Source: Mesocentrotus franciscanus (Eukaryota > Echinodermata > Echinoidea > Camarodonta > Strongylocentrotidae). From it: a stretch of 64,000 nucleotides of DNA. A model generated the notes under the pieces. It searched no databases, was not told the origin of the DNA, and worked only from the letters and a program-made list of their open reading frames with translations. The translations under genes were made by a program, and so were the position numbers. Location of the stretch: the NCBI GenBank assembly GCA_037976565.1, contig CP137684.1, positions 20,212,259 through 20,276,258 of the forward strand, given 5' to 3'. Shown one piece after another: positions 49,101-59,515 of this stretch; position 1 is the first letter of the stretch, and the number at the start of each line of letters is the position of its first letter.

Positions 49101-52100
49101 CACCGTTGGTCTGTCTGAACAGGCAAACACGTTCACCGTTGAGAGAGATTTAAACGTCTTCAAGACTGTTGGCTGGGTGCCAAGAATCACTTTCTTTCTA
49201 TCCGTCATATAACCTGTAAAATAATAAAATCTGTTAGTCTTTTCTATCTGACATTTAACCTCACCGGGAATGTCAGTCCTTTCTATCCGTCATATAACCT
49301 GTAAAATAATAAAATCTGTTAGTCTGTTCTATCTGACATTTGACCTCACCGGGAATGTCAGTCCTTTCTATCCGTCATATAACCTGTAAAATAATAAAAT
49401 CTGTTAGTCTGTTCTATCTGACATTTAACCTCACCGGGAATGTCAGTCCTTTCTATCCGTCATATAACCTGTAAAATAATAAAGGCTGTTAGTCTGTTCT
49501 ATCTGACATTTAACCTCACCGGGAATGTCAGTCCTTTCTATCCGTCATATAACCTGTAAAATAATAAAATCTGTTAGTCTGTTCTATCTGACATTTAACC
49601 TCACCAGGAATGTCAGTCCTTTCTATCTGTTATACAACCTACAATAGAACCAGGGGCGGTATTCTGAGATTCATTTTTATCTAAGATAAAATCTGAGATG
49701 GAATCTTTTATCTGACAGACAATAGTTCCACTGGTTATCTGAGATGGAACCTTTTATCCAACAGACAATAGTTCCACTGGTTATCTGAGATGGAACCTTT
49801 TATCCGACAGACAATAGTTCCACTGGTTATCCATTACCTAGACAATTTTTTTCTTTCTCATCAGCTTTTTGTATAACCTGCAATGCAAAACTTACTTAAC
49901 AAACTCTATACAAAATAAGACCTAATAAATCTCTAATTCTCTGAATTGTGTTGGATTAGGAAAGGTTGAAGATGCATACCTGTCTCTGCATTAAGCTGAA
50001 AGTAGAAGAGTGATCCATCACCGAGTGCACATAGGATGTAGTTCTGACCTTCAAAGGTCGTCAATAAGATAGACCTAGGGATGATTTCTGGAGAAACACA
50101 AAATAGAATATTACTCTTAACAAATGTATGAAAGATCGTTGAAATTAATGGCTCTGAAATTTGTGACTAAAGTATTATGACTAAAGTATTATAGTCATAT
50201 ATCTGTAGATGTAACGCATTATTGCATACAACTTTGGTTACCTCTCAAACTTTGTATTTTAGAATTTGTTTCCGATTTGTATTGATAATTTCTGTTGTTT
50301 CATGACTATGTCTTGATGAATTAAAAAAACATGCAAGATCAAACAAAGGCTAAGAGGGCACAAGAGGCTGTGTTTTGGAGCACTTTGGGGAAAAGCAGTG
50401 GTTTGTATACAAATGTATGGAAAAAGTTTATTTTATTTCAATTTTAGCCTGACAAGCATCAGTGTAATGTACTGAAAAAGCATGTTGCCGAGCAGTCATG
50501 GATTTTGTGGGGGGTCTCGGGAGGGGGGAAGATGACCATTTGAAATTCTCCAGGTCTATGCATGATGTTACAAGTGGGATCTTAGGGGGTCCTCAGGATC
50601 CCCTAAGTCGAGTCAGGAGATGCAACTAATAACACAACTACAAAAGGAAGGCTAAATTAAAGAATTCAACAGGGTATCATTTAATTATGACGAAAAACGT
50701 CTGAAGTTCCCTGTTGAATGGTGTATAAAAATTAACATATTTTTTCTAGGGAGATGTGAGTTGGTCTAGCGGTAATGTCCATAGAACGGTCAGCCCTCTG
50801 TCTTTGCCTACAAACTGACTCAGCAGAACCCGGTTTGAGATTGAGTCACGTCTTTCGTTAAAGGTCAGTCCCTAGACATAAATGTCTGTAAAACCCCAAA
50901 TACGCACACACACAATGTGATGTCAGCAAATTTGTTCTCATGATGGCTTCATGAAAAAATGCTCAGACCTCCATCCAGGATAGTACAATATCTCACCTCC
51001 TCCTAGTAGCTCCACATGCATCGATTCCATGGTGGGTATTTTGAGGATACGTGCAGAGATGTCTGTCCATAGACCTACAGCACACAGATCAGTGAAGTCA
51101 CCTGTCAAGGGTGTGATGTCTAAACACGCTACCTCATGCTCCATGGTCACGGTACTAAAATTCAAAGATACAACCTTAGGTGATAGCATGGTCCAAATAT
51201 TGGTGTACAGCATACATTTATGTTTGAAATCGTTTGAGCAGTGACACCACACATGGACTGGCTAAAATGCATTACATAACAGCCTAAAACAGCTTATGCA
51301 ACAACTCCAACTTGTGTCTGATTTCCAGATCAAACTGTAATGATTAAAAAGATCTTAAACAAATGGTACGGCTCGTAAAAATGAGGGCGATGCAAATCAA
51401 CAACCCTACCTATTTTCATGAAAATCGAAAAAAGAAATCCAGGTCACAGAAACCGAAATAGACCCTCGCTCCCTATCTTTTCGTATCTTTCATAAACATG
51501 AATTTCAGTTCTTCGCTACTCACCAGAGGTCAAAGATATGACTCACCTAACTTGTCTTACTTCTCCTTCAAAGATCTCGAGATAGAGATATGACTCACCT
51601 AACTTGTCTTACTTCTCCTTCAAAGATCTCAAGATAGAAGATATCACTCACCTAACTTGTCTTACTTCTCCTTCAAAGATCTCAAGATAGAAGATATGAC
51701 TCACACAACTTGTCTTACTTCTCCTTCAAAGATCTCAAGATAGAAGATATGACTCACCTAACTTGTCTTACTTCTCCTTCAAAGATCTCAAGATAGAAGA
51801 TATGACTCACCTAACTTGTCTTACTTCTCCTTCAAAGATCTCAAGATAGAAGATATGACTCACCCACCTTGTCTTACTTCTCCTTCAAAGATCTCAAGAT
51901 AGAAGATATGACTCACCTAACTTGTCTTACTTCTCCTTCAAAGATCTCAAGATAGAAGATATCCGAGCCTGCAGCACACACCACCTGTTTGCTGTTACAT
52001 GATGCTACACTGATGTTCTTGCCTGATTGAGGGCGCCATTCACTCACCATCCGCTTGGTAGGTGTACTCACCAGACGCACAGACGCACCAGTGATCTACA

Positions 52101-54640
52101 AAGATATATAAACAGTTCGTTTATAATAAACATACAAAGATTGTGAATGTACAGTAATACATACTGACTGCAATGCTCCAGTTTGAAACCAAGTCCATGT
52201 ACTAATGCCTTTGGGTTTTTCTAGTTCCTTGGATATGACCTAAAGGGCAATATGTCTCATACAAAATATGACATTTATCCATTTATTTTATTTGAAAATG
52301 AAAGTCTTTTGATATGACTACTGGTATCACTAATATTATTTTATGGTCATGTCACAGTACTTGTCAATTCAAAGAAAAAAAAATTCATTAAAAAGCATGC
52401 AAGTTTTGTATCCAATTTTAAGTACATCATACGCAGCAGTGTGTATAAAGCTATTTAAGTGTAGTTATACAGTGTGTAGACTAATATAAGAATAGCAATG
52501 CGTGCGAATTGAAAGCATATAGAGGTGAGTGCACTTGTACTCTTTAAGCGTGCTACGGTAAGCCTACTAAATCTGGGATTTATGTGACATCAATATGACA
52601 TGGGCCAGCTTAAAATGACTCTGTATTTTATCAAACGAGGGTCGAGGAGTTTCGTTGTATAAAACAAATGATGCATGTCTACATTCGCTCATTGAGGCTG
52701 TATATGCATCTATCCTCAACTGCGAATAGATCGTATTTTATATGCTATAGTTCACAATAAAACTGTAAAGGCTCATAGTATTTTTATCTGATGAATAAAT
52801 AAAGAGAAAGATTAAGCTCCAAATTTTGCATTTCTCAAAGATATGAATAGTCCTGATCCTAAAGATACATGTTTGAAGTACGTAAACATAATTTCATTTT
52901 TTACCCTCTTGGGTAACATATATGTTGAAAAACCCAGAGCCATAATGAACCCATGAGCATGGATCATTTGTATACTATTAGACAGGATAAAGATAGCAAC
53001 CTAAAGATAGAGTAACTAACCTGAATGATTTGATTGTGTGAGACATTACCACAGTAGAATGATTGACGATCGCCATCAAAACCCTGTAATTCTGTTTCTT
53101 CTACTTCCTCGCCATTCAGCATTAGAACCCTGCATAAAGTAAACAGGATTGAAAGATTAAACACAAATACAAAGTAGTGACCAGACACCAAACATATTCT
53201 AAAGATTAAACACCAAACACAATCAACTGATCATTCAAAGCAGCATACAATATAATGATTAAACACCAAACAAAAACAACTGATTCAACATAGTATATAA
53301 TATAATGATTAAACACCAAATACAATGGGTGATGTCATGCTCAGTCTAATAGAGTGGTGAAGTGTGACGTCATCAAAAATCTATTTTTGGAATTTCTCAA
53401 TTTTTTCTTCATTTTCCGAAAGACCACCAAAAATAATGTCCAAATGTCGAAAACCAATTTAATATGTTAAGTATTGGCTGAGATATGACCATCTGAATAA
53501 AGATTGCCTATGGGAACTCAGTGTTATATTGCTCTGGCTCCTAATGTTATGAGCCAGAGCAATATAACACTGAGTTCCCATAGGCAATCTTTATTCAGAT
53601 GGTAATATCTCGGCAAATACTAACATATTCAATTGGTTTTCGACATTTGACTTTATTTTGGTGCTCTTCGAAAATGAAGAAAAATTGAAAAAAATAGATT
53701 TTTATGACGTCACAGCTTCGGTACTCTATAGTGTTTAGTGTTGGTGTTTGGAGACAAAAAATTATATCAAAGTCATTCTATTAAAGTCGTACTCCAAAAT
53801 CGCTGTTCAAATTAAAGATCCGATACTAATATCTGAACACAACGAATCGAAAGCTAAATACTGCAATGCTGTCAGCACCGTTATCGGCGAAGACAAAATA
53901 TTTTGTAAATAATTCATAAATTTTTACTTTAAAATCTCATACAATCAAACGAGCATTCCAGTATATCTTAAAACAATCTCTCCTTGATCTGAAGTGCGGT
54001 AAGAGATATCACGAAAAATGATACTCTTTAGCTGAACAGTAAGTTTAGATTTCGCTTTGCAAGAGTTTGTTACTTGCAGCAGTAAAATGCTGCAGTAGCT
54101 ATTACAGCTAGACATCCACTTCTGATGACTGCTCATGTGCTAGCAGGATTTCAATGTAATGTAAAAATTTGAACATGATTGAATAATAATTCACTCAAAA
54201 GTTTGAATAGGTGAAGTGGGTAAAATCATAATCCCACTTATTTTATTACTGTATTACTTATGAAGTCATTTTTTTTCTTTCTTTCAAATGGTCTTGAAAT
54301 TTTACACGAAAAACATTTCTTTGGTCGCTCTAGTTTCAATAAAGTTAGAGGGGAAGTCAACCCCGATAAAGTTGGTTTTAATATTCATGTATGTTAATTA
54401 TGCGCATGAGCAGAAGGGGTGATTTTGATTGAAACCTACGACTGTGTTTGTCACAGGTATTTTTTATACTGTTGCTAATGTTGTGTTGTGAAGTACAGGA
54501 AGATATGATTGTATAATCTAATTAATGTCACCTTGTTGTGACAAAAAGAATATATCAAACTCACCTCGTCTGACCAACAAAAGAGAGTACCAATGTATCA
54601 TCAAACTGAGAGTTCATATCCACCTTCAATGGCCAGATAC
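37851..54640 (-). CDS. DDB1: DNA damage-binding protein 1 (DDB1), C-terminal two-thirds, 15 exons
   Basis: Adaptor of CUL4 ubiquitin ligases; with DDB2 it also binds UV-damaged DNA. Exons in transcript order: 54565-54640, 53021-53129, 51917-52095, 50997-51154, 49980-50087, 49006-49213, 47967-48316, 46246-46410, 45471-45565, 44353-44523, 42337-42446, 41612-41781, 40642-40744, 38677-38800, 37851-37931. All phases join, giving 734 residues ending [12 protein letters not shown] and TGA. Near-identity to vertebrate DDB1 is seen in [103 protein letters not shown] and [13 protein letters not shown]. This covers beta-propellers B and C and the C-terminal helical domain. Propeller A (about the first 370 residues) is not in the window. 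Fourteen GT-AG-style borders are canonical except the AT-AC intron 38801-40641. Confidence 0.98.
39150..39890. repeat. Tandem dispersed repeat in the DDB1 U12 intron
   Basis: About three to four degenerate copies of a ~240-bp unit with 'gacctttgaccccaaaatctaatc', 'ccaagtttggcggtaatcc', 'gcgatcacgagaacgggacg' and GGAC-rich stretches, closing with 'ctactttgtagcagaggc'. A related cluster is at 55190-55740. Confidence 0.85.
40270..40567 (+). mobile_element. tRNA-derived SINE in the DDB1 U12 intron
   Basis: A tRNA-like head ('ggtatagtggataagtctctgg' as A-box region, 'gcgaggctcgattacc' as B-box region), a ~200-bp body ('gtacatgggtaccaggcagg', 'gagcgctatacaagac') and an (ATT)n/(AGT)n tail. This is the typical layout of a SINE. 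Confidence 0.75.
41391..41670 (-). repeat. 64-bp tandem array duplicating the 3' edge and donor of a DDB1 exon
   Basis: About four extra copies (spacing 64, 64, 64 and 71 bp) of the last ~44 bp of exon 41612-41781 plus its donor GTAGGT and the first bases of the intron. The copies lie in the intron and are diverged, yet each keeps a GTAGG donor. Reading past the functional donor reaches TAA after six codons. Confidence 0.9.
42399..42604 (-). repeat. 103-bp duplication of the acceptor and 5' part of a DDB1 exon
   Basis: The first ~48 bp of exon 42337-42446 ([16 protein letters not shown]) with its acceptor and ~55 bp of upstream intron occur again 103 bp upstream, with three or so changes. 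If the distal acceptor were used, the frame meets TGA soon after the copied exon part. Confidence 0.92.
42605..44352. other. DDB1 intron, no further gene
   Basis: Between exons 44353-44523 and 42337-42446, beyond the 103-bp duplication. Two G-rich stops ('ggggggggtcaatttgacccc' near 42793 and 'gggggaggggtcaaattgacccct' near 43460) bound a ~690-bp stretch in inverted arrangement, suggesting a TIR element at about 42755-43500. Confidence 0.5.
44524..45470. other. DDB1 intron with palindromic MITE
   Basis: Intron between exons 45471-45565 and 44353-44523. A 148-bp foldback element lies at 45297-45444, with arms starting GGGCCCTGTTTCAT and containing CTTGTTATCAATAACAAG-type inner palindromes. 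Confidence 0.7.
46060..46235. repeat. (ATT)n-rich microsatellite next to a DDB1 exon
   Basis: Imperfect TTA/ATT runs end 10 bp from the donor of exon 46246-46410. Asparagine- or isoleucine-only frames here are artefacts. Confidence 0.95.
46486..46918. repeat. 61-bp minisatellite in DDB1 intron
   Basis: Seven copies plus a partial one at exact 61-bp spacing (46486, 46547, 46608, 46669, 46730, 46791, 46852). The unit contains 'gacctgtagactactgtatg' and 'ttactctccacaacccctga'. It lies 75 bp upstream of exon 46246-46410 and, unlike the other DDB1 arrays, includes no exon sequence that I can see. Confidence 0.95.
46919..47900. other. Remainder of DDB1 intron
   Basis: AT-rich, no repeat or exon recognised. 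Confidence 0.4.
47902..47986 (-). repeat. 48-bp duplication of a DDB1 exon 3' edge
   Basis: The end of exon 47967-48316 with its donor (GAAG|GTATGGGACTG) occurs again 48 bp downstream in the intron, with the donor changed to GAAAGTATGG. Reading past the true donor gives eleven codons then TAA. Confidence 0.8.
49190..49640 (-). repeat. 85-bp tandem array duplicating the acceptor and 5' edge of a DDB1 exon
   Basis: Six copies at exact 85-bp spacing (marker positions 49201, 49286, 49371, 49456, 49541, 49626). Each unit has the intron end 'attattttacag' plus the first ~20 bases of exon 49006-49213 (coding YMTDRK). Five acceptors are intact; the outermost copy is degenerate. A transcript starting the exon at an upstream copy meets TGA one codon after the copied exon piece. 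Confidence 0.95.
49641..49979. repeat. DDB1 intron, short duplication
   Basis: A ~51-bp unit ('atctgagatggaaccttttatc ... acaatagttccactgg') is present three times at 49690-49830. No exon. Confidence 0.7.
50088..50996. other. DDB1 intron with SINE
   Basis: A tRNA-like SINE lies at about 50757-50905 ('gttggtctagcggtaatgtcc' head, 'acccggtttgagattgag' B-box-like). The rest is unremarkable. Confidence 0.5.
50757..50905 (+). mobile_element. tRNA-like SINE
   Basis: A- and B-box-like motifs at tRNA spacing followed by a short body and a CA-rich end. Different subfamily from 40270-40567. Confidence 0.5.
51155..51530. other. DDB1 intron, proximal part
   Basis: No repeat or exon recognised between exon 50997-51154 and the 53-bp array. 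Confidence 0.4.
51541..51960 (-). repeat. 53-bp tandem array duplicating the 3' edge and donor of a DDB1 exon
   Basis: Eight copies at 52-53-bp spacing. Each carries the last ~45 bp of exon 51917-52095 (coding [15 protein letters not shown]) followed by the donor GTGAGT. The first copy in transcript order is the functional exon end (donor at 51916). The seven others lie in the intron at 51541, 51593, 51646, 51699, 51752, 51805 and 51858, and every one keeps GTGAGT. Reading past the first donor gives an immediate in-frame TGA. Confidence 0.97.
52096..53020. other. DDB1 intron
   Basis: AT-rich, no element or exon recognised. Confidence 0.4.
53130..54564. other. DDB1 intron with long foldback
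   Basis: Contains a short duplication ('atataatgattaaacaccaaa', 53200-53320) and the foldback element 53347-53730. The rest is AT-rich. Confidence 0.5.
53347..53730. mobile_element. Foldback MITE in a DDB1 intron
   Basis: Two arms of about 185 bp pair across a ~10-bp loop ('ctaatgttat' at 53551-53560). The inner 65 bp are perfectly complementary and the outer parts have mismatches. The ends read ATAGAGTGGTGAAG... and the inverse of ATAGAGTACCGAAG, with GTGACGTCAT inside each. The transcript would form a ~180-bp hairpin. Confidence 0.85.
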
Positions 54641-55002
54641 CTGTAATCAAACAAATAGTTATCAGTTAAAACAAATGGTTCCAAATCAAATCTGAATTCT
54701 TGAAAGTCTACAATGGTAAAATATATATCCACATGTATGGAAAGCTAAATACTAACCCAGAAAAGAAAACAAAAAAGCATGATAATAATAATAATAATAA
54801 TAATGATAATAATAACAACATCTGTTTCTACTAAAGCACTTTACCATTAACTGACCAAAGTACTTACAGTATCATTATAACCCTGGTCACTGGATTAAAT
54901 TACAATTCTGCACATTCTCCATTCCCTAGGGAGCATTCAAGCAAGGGCACACATGCTAATCCAGACACAATTTCAAAGGGCTATGCAGCCTATCGCGAAT
55001 AT

Positions 55003-55127
55003 TAAAGCCCAAGTCCACTCCAAAAATAACTTACTTTCAATAGCACCAGAAAAATCAGACAAACCAATCAAAAAAAGTTTGAGCAAAATCGGATAACTAA
55101 TAAGAAAGTTATGAATTTTTGAAAAAG
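55003..55127. repeat. Dispersed repeat, inverse of 15883-16003
   Basis: Starts 'ttaaagcccaagtccactcc' and ends 'gttatgaatttttg'. Reverse complement of the copy at 15883-16003 with few differences. Confidence 0.75.
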
Positions 55128-55189
55128 TATGTAAAACTATGGAACAATGGGAATCACAACACAAATTATTATGATAAATTCTTATGATA

Positions 55190-55740
55190 GTGTGATCGCG
55201 AGCTGTTTTTGCATACATAATGAGACCTGTGACCTTTGACCTTTAACCTCGTGACCCCAAAATCTAATCAGTTCATCGGCTCTGCAAGCTTCATACATGC
55301 CTCAAGTTTGGCGCTAATCCATCAATCAGTTCTTGAGATAACGCGATCACATGCTATTTTTGCATACATAATAAGCCCTGACATTTGACCTTTGACCTTG
55401 TGACCCCAAAATCTAATCAGTTCATTGGCTTTGCAAGATACATACATGACCCAAGTTTGGCAGGAATCCATCAATTGGTTCTTGAGATAACGCGATCACA
55501 TGCTATTTTTGCATACATAATAAGCCCTGACATTTGACCTTTGACCTCGTGACCCCAAAATCTAATCAGTTCATTAGCTCTGCAGGATACATAGATGATT
55601 CAAGTTTGGCGGTAATCCATGAATCAGTTCTTGAGATAACGCGATTACAAGAATGGGACGTACAGACGTACGTACGTACGTACCGGGCATACAGACAACC
55701 CAAAAACATAATGCCTCCGGCTACTTTGTAGCGGAGGCAC
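55190..55740. repeat. Tandem dispersed repeat, second locus
   Basis: About three copies of the unit seen at 39150-39890 (gacctttgacc, ctaatcagttcat, ccaagtttggc, cgcgatcac), with a GTAC/ACGT-rich end and 'ctactttgtagcggaggc'. Confidence 0.85.
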
Positions 55741-56499
55741 AAAAAGATGAGATTCGTACATACATGTTGTCATCAGCATTTTCTCTATAATTATGTGTTT
55801 TGGGGAGACATTTTGGCAAACAGGCATAGAAGATAAAAGAACAAGGAAGGTCAATTCAGCAATCAACTTTTAATGTGTCCATTGAATATCATGCTTGATG
55901 TCAGTAAATAATCCCCCAGTGTCCCGGGTTGATTGTCCGTCAAAACAAAGTGTGAAATAACACCAAAAACTGACAATTTAACTTGTGAAAAGATGTTCTA
56001 AAACAAGACTATTTAAACACAGCTGCCAACATTTGAAATTTTCAATTAGTAATGAGGGTAATGTGGCAATTACAAGCTTGCCACGCAAAGTACAAAGCCC
56101 TTGTGGCAGGGGTCCAGGATCAGCCCCCTCTCAAACACACAAATAAAATAAATCTCAGAAAAGTTCCGACATGAGTCATCATGTTTTTGAAGTTCTGTAA
56201 TGACCATATGCGCAATGTTCTCACCAGTTCCAGAAAAAGGACAATAACATGAAATTGGAGCTCAGCGACAGTAAACCAATTTTCTGTACCAACTCCCTAC
56301 TGTAAGGACTCCACACTAACTTTGTGCCACAGAGGGTTTAGATTGATATTTTATGGTTTGTGTGCACTGGGAGCAGGTTTAAATTGAATACAAGTGAAAC
56401 GCTCTTGGCGGTCTCGCCTGCATTACACAATTCAATATAATGAAAAATTGAGGTTGGGACATTATTTATAGGCAGGGTGGCCCATCAGCAGGCCCCCCA

Positions 56500-57240
56500 A
56501 AATGAAACTCTCTGAATATAACCAGCATTTTGAAGTGAATATTGACTAAGAATCATTAGAAGAATTATTCACTATTATTTGTACCAAGATTGATAACTTT
56601 CATGAAATATGAACAAATACATATGACCTTGACTTTGTCACCAAAAAGACTAATCACATGATTGGTGATACTTGATAACCCTTTAGTCTAAGTTTCATTG
56701 AATAATAACTTATACATTCAAAATTACATTAAAAATTCAAAAACTTAACCTCAGGTTAAGTTTTTAAAGATGATGCCACAACATAGTCTAAGTTTGTTGA
56801 CGTGAAATGACCTTTGACCTTGACTTTGTGACCTGAAATTCTCCTCACATGATTGGGGATACTTGATAACCCTTTAGTCCAAGTTTCATTGAATAAGAAT
56901 TTATACTTTCAAAATTATATTAAACATTCAAAAACTTAACCTTGGTTAAGTTTTTGATGTTGACGCCGCCGCCGCCACCGGAAAAGTGGCGCCATGTCTC
57001 GCTTTTTGCTACGCTGGCGAGACAAAAACTTGGTTTTCTGGATATAACAAACAAGTGAAACGCTCTCGGCGGTCTCGCCTGCATTACGCAATTCGGCATT
57101 ACGCAATTCGATATGATGAAAAATTGAGGTTGGGACATTATTTTTATAGGCAGGGTGGCCCATTTGCAGACCCCCGAAAATGAAATCCTCTGAATATAAT
57201 AAGCATTTTGAAGTGAATATTGATTATGAATCATCAGAAT
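56500..57240. repeat. TGACCTTTGACC repeat family, second locus
   Basis: Two tandem copies of the family at 2600-3390, including the GC cap 'gacgccgccgccgccaccgg ... ggcgagac' (56960-57020), then a duplicated flanking block that matches 56400-56580. Confidence 0.8.
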
Positions 57241-58135
57241 AATTATTTACTGTATCATAAGAATACAATATAATGAGATTTAGTGTATGGGTAAGACTAT
57301 AAATGTTTCAATGCTTGTCAGTAATTTACAAATAAAGTTATCTGATAAACTTTTTAAAGGTAATACAAAGTTTTGGGAATATTTCAATTTTTGTGGATCA
57401 TGAAATTTAAAATTTTCATTATCATTGTGAAGCCTAGTGTTAGAACACTCAACTCTAACAAAATTGGGCTCTAAAACACTTTTGATTTGGAGAAAAAATT
57501 TTAAAATAAAAATTTACCGGTGCTCCCGGTAAATTTGGTATAGCTCCTCTCAGTTCGAAAATTTACATGTCATCTGAAGAGCATAACACATATATAACAC
57601 TATTGTCAAAGTGTAATAATTAACATGTTTTGACACCAAATCATATTACCAGACTAATCAAATATATATAATCATGAAGATAATTTTTTAAAGTCAAGTT
57701 GCCTTAGTGTATGATTTTTATTCTGTCTCGTTAATTAAAAAGAAAATACTTGTCTGTACACTGTAATCGTAATATATAATTTTATAATCGATCAGTCCGC
57801 CATTTATTGCAATTACTGTACTTAATTCAGTACGTAAATCTATGCATTTCCTGCTCGGTCCTGCCGGAATATTCAGTGTTGTTCTCTTTAACTTATTTTT
57901 CCATTTCCATCTCTTAATCGTTTCTGTGTTTTCAAATTGAAATGCATTTGTTATGACTCGGCTATGCTGTTTCGCCAGCTCTGTGAACGAACGGGCCGTG
58001 TCTGTATGTTGTGGGAGTGATTGTGCATTGACACGCTGGCATTGATCCCAGGCCCAGTGCAGTGTAGTATAGTATGTGCGTTGGCTTGGCCCGAAGACGC
58101 ATCCCAGGCTTGCATTTTCTGAGCACATGTATTTC

Positions 58136-58355
58136 GGGATGATCTCAAAATACCCGCAAAGTCGTTGTACAGGGACAGTTTTGGGTAATCATTTATAGAC
58201 AGAACGTAACATTATTTATTTTTATTTCTTTATTTAAAAAGAAGAAGATACGTTTAATCATACAAACAAAGATTTAATAATCAATAATTAGGTCGACTTG
58301 ACGTTTTCCCCAACAGTCAATCATGTACTGCACATTCTTATTTTGAGATCATCCC
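58136..58355. mobile_element. 220-bp TIR element
   Basis: Perfect 17-bp inverted ends GGGATGATCTCAAAATA and TATTTTGAGATCATCCC. No coding capacity; target duplication not clear. Confidence 0.65.
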
Positions 58356-58526
58356 TTATTGAGGAATGTTGTTCTGCCACTCGGACCTCGGGTAGAGGTC
58401 AGAGAGGTCAGTGATTCGTGAATTGCTACACGTGTTTTGGACTAATATCTCCCTTTCCGTATATAATGTATACTATACGGCTATAGAGAGTCTCTCTTTC
58501 TATAGCCGTGGACCTATGTTACTCTC

Positions 58527-59187
58527 ACTTGATATTCTCTCTCTCTCTCTCTTTCGCTTCTATATCCCTCTCATCTCCCCCTCCTCTCTCTCTCTTTCTC
58601 TCTTGATATCCCTTCTCTCCTCTCTCTTCTCTCCTCTCTCTCTCTGTCTCTCTCTCTCTATCCCTTCTCTCTCTCTCTCTTCTCTATCCCTTCTCTCTCC
58701 CTCTCCCTCTCTCTTTATTTCTCTACCCCATACCATTCTACTCTTTCTCTATTTATTTCTCTTTCGATGTATATTTCTGTCTCTCTCTCTCTCTCTCTCT
58801 CATCGCTTCTCTCTTTAATTTATCACTCATCCCCTTCCTCTTTCTTTCTCTCACTATTTCTCTCTCTCTCTCTCTCTCTCTTCTTTCTGTACCCCTTTCA
58901 CCTTTTCCCTCTCGAATTCGATCTCCACATGCTTGCACTCTCTCTCTCTCTCTCTCTCTATCCCTTTTCTCTCTCACTCTCTCTCCTGACTATCCCTTCT
59001 CTCTCTCTCTCTATTGATCCCTCACTATCCTGTTACTCTCTCTCTCCCTCTCTCACCCCCTCTCTCTCTCCCTCTCTCTCTCTCTCTTTCCCGCTCTCTC
59101 TCTCTTTCCCTCTCTCTCTCGACCTATCTCTCTCAATTATTACTCATTCATCTTTCTTTATCTCCAACTTTCTTTCTCTCTCTTTCT
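58527..59187. repeat. Pyrimidine-rich (CT)n tract, ~650 bp
   Basis: CTCTCT runs interspersed with 'tatcccttctct' and TTTC. Ser/Leu-rich (plus) and Arg/Glu-rich (minus) frames across it reflect composition only. Confidence 0.95.
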
Positions 59188-59515
59188 GGAATTGAGATTG
59201 GGCCTAAGCCCTAAGTGAATTGGATGCACACAAATACAATAAAAAATAAAAACAACAACTGCATATTATTGTGAAGCTCGAAATAATCTAACTTTCAAAT
59301 TTGATAGGCCTATTATGCGGCCTGGTGAGTAGAACAATTCACACTATTTTTAATGCCATTATGGTATGCCCACTAAACGCATATTGAAAAGCATTTGTTT
59401 TGCTGTCCAGACTGATAATCTTCAAGTTGACATTGGACCTTCTTACCCATTTCTCAAACTGAGAGAATGGCACTGTCCACTGTCAAGTGAAAAGATAAAG
59501 TAATGTAGATGTATT

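Larger units (their letters stand above)
54641..58135. other. Repeat-rich stretch, probably DDB1 intron
   Basis: No DDB1 N-terminal exon was recognised, so these exons probably lie beyond 64 kb. Known repeats in this stretch are listed separately. 57718-58128 has a minus-strand open frame of 136 codons with no similarity I recognise. Confidence 0.5.

Noticed and set aside
15883..55127. A single large inverted duplication linking 16 kb and 55 kb
   Set aside because: Similarity is limited to about 120 bp, typical of a dispersed repeat in two orientations.
57718..58128. Candidate DDB1 N-terminal exon or separate gene
   Set aside because: The 136-codon frame has none of the conserved propeller A sequences and no clear splice borders.
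58411..59195. Ser/Leu-rich and Arg/Glu-rich frames
   Set aside because: Composition of the CT tract only.
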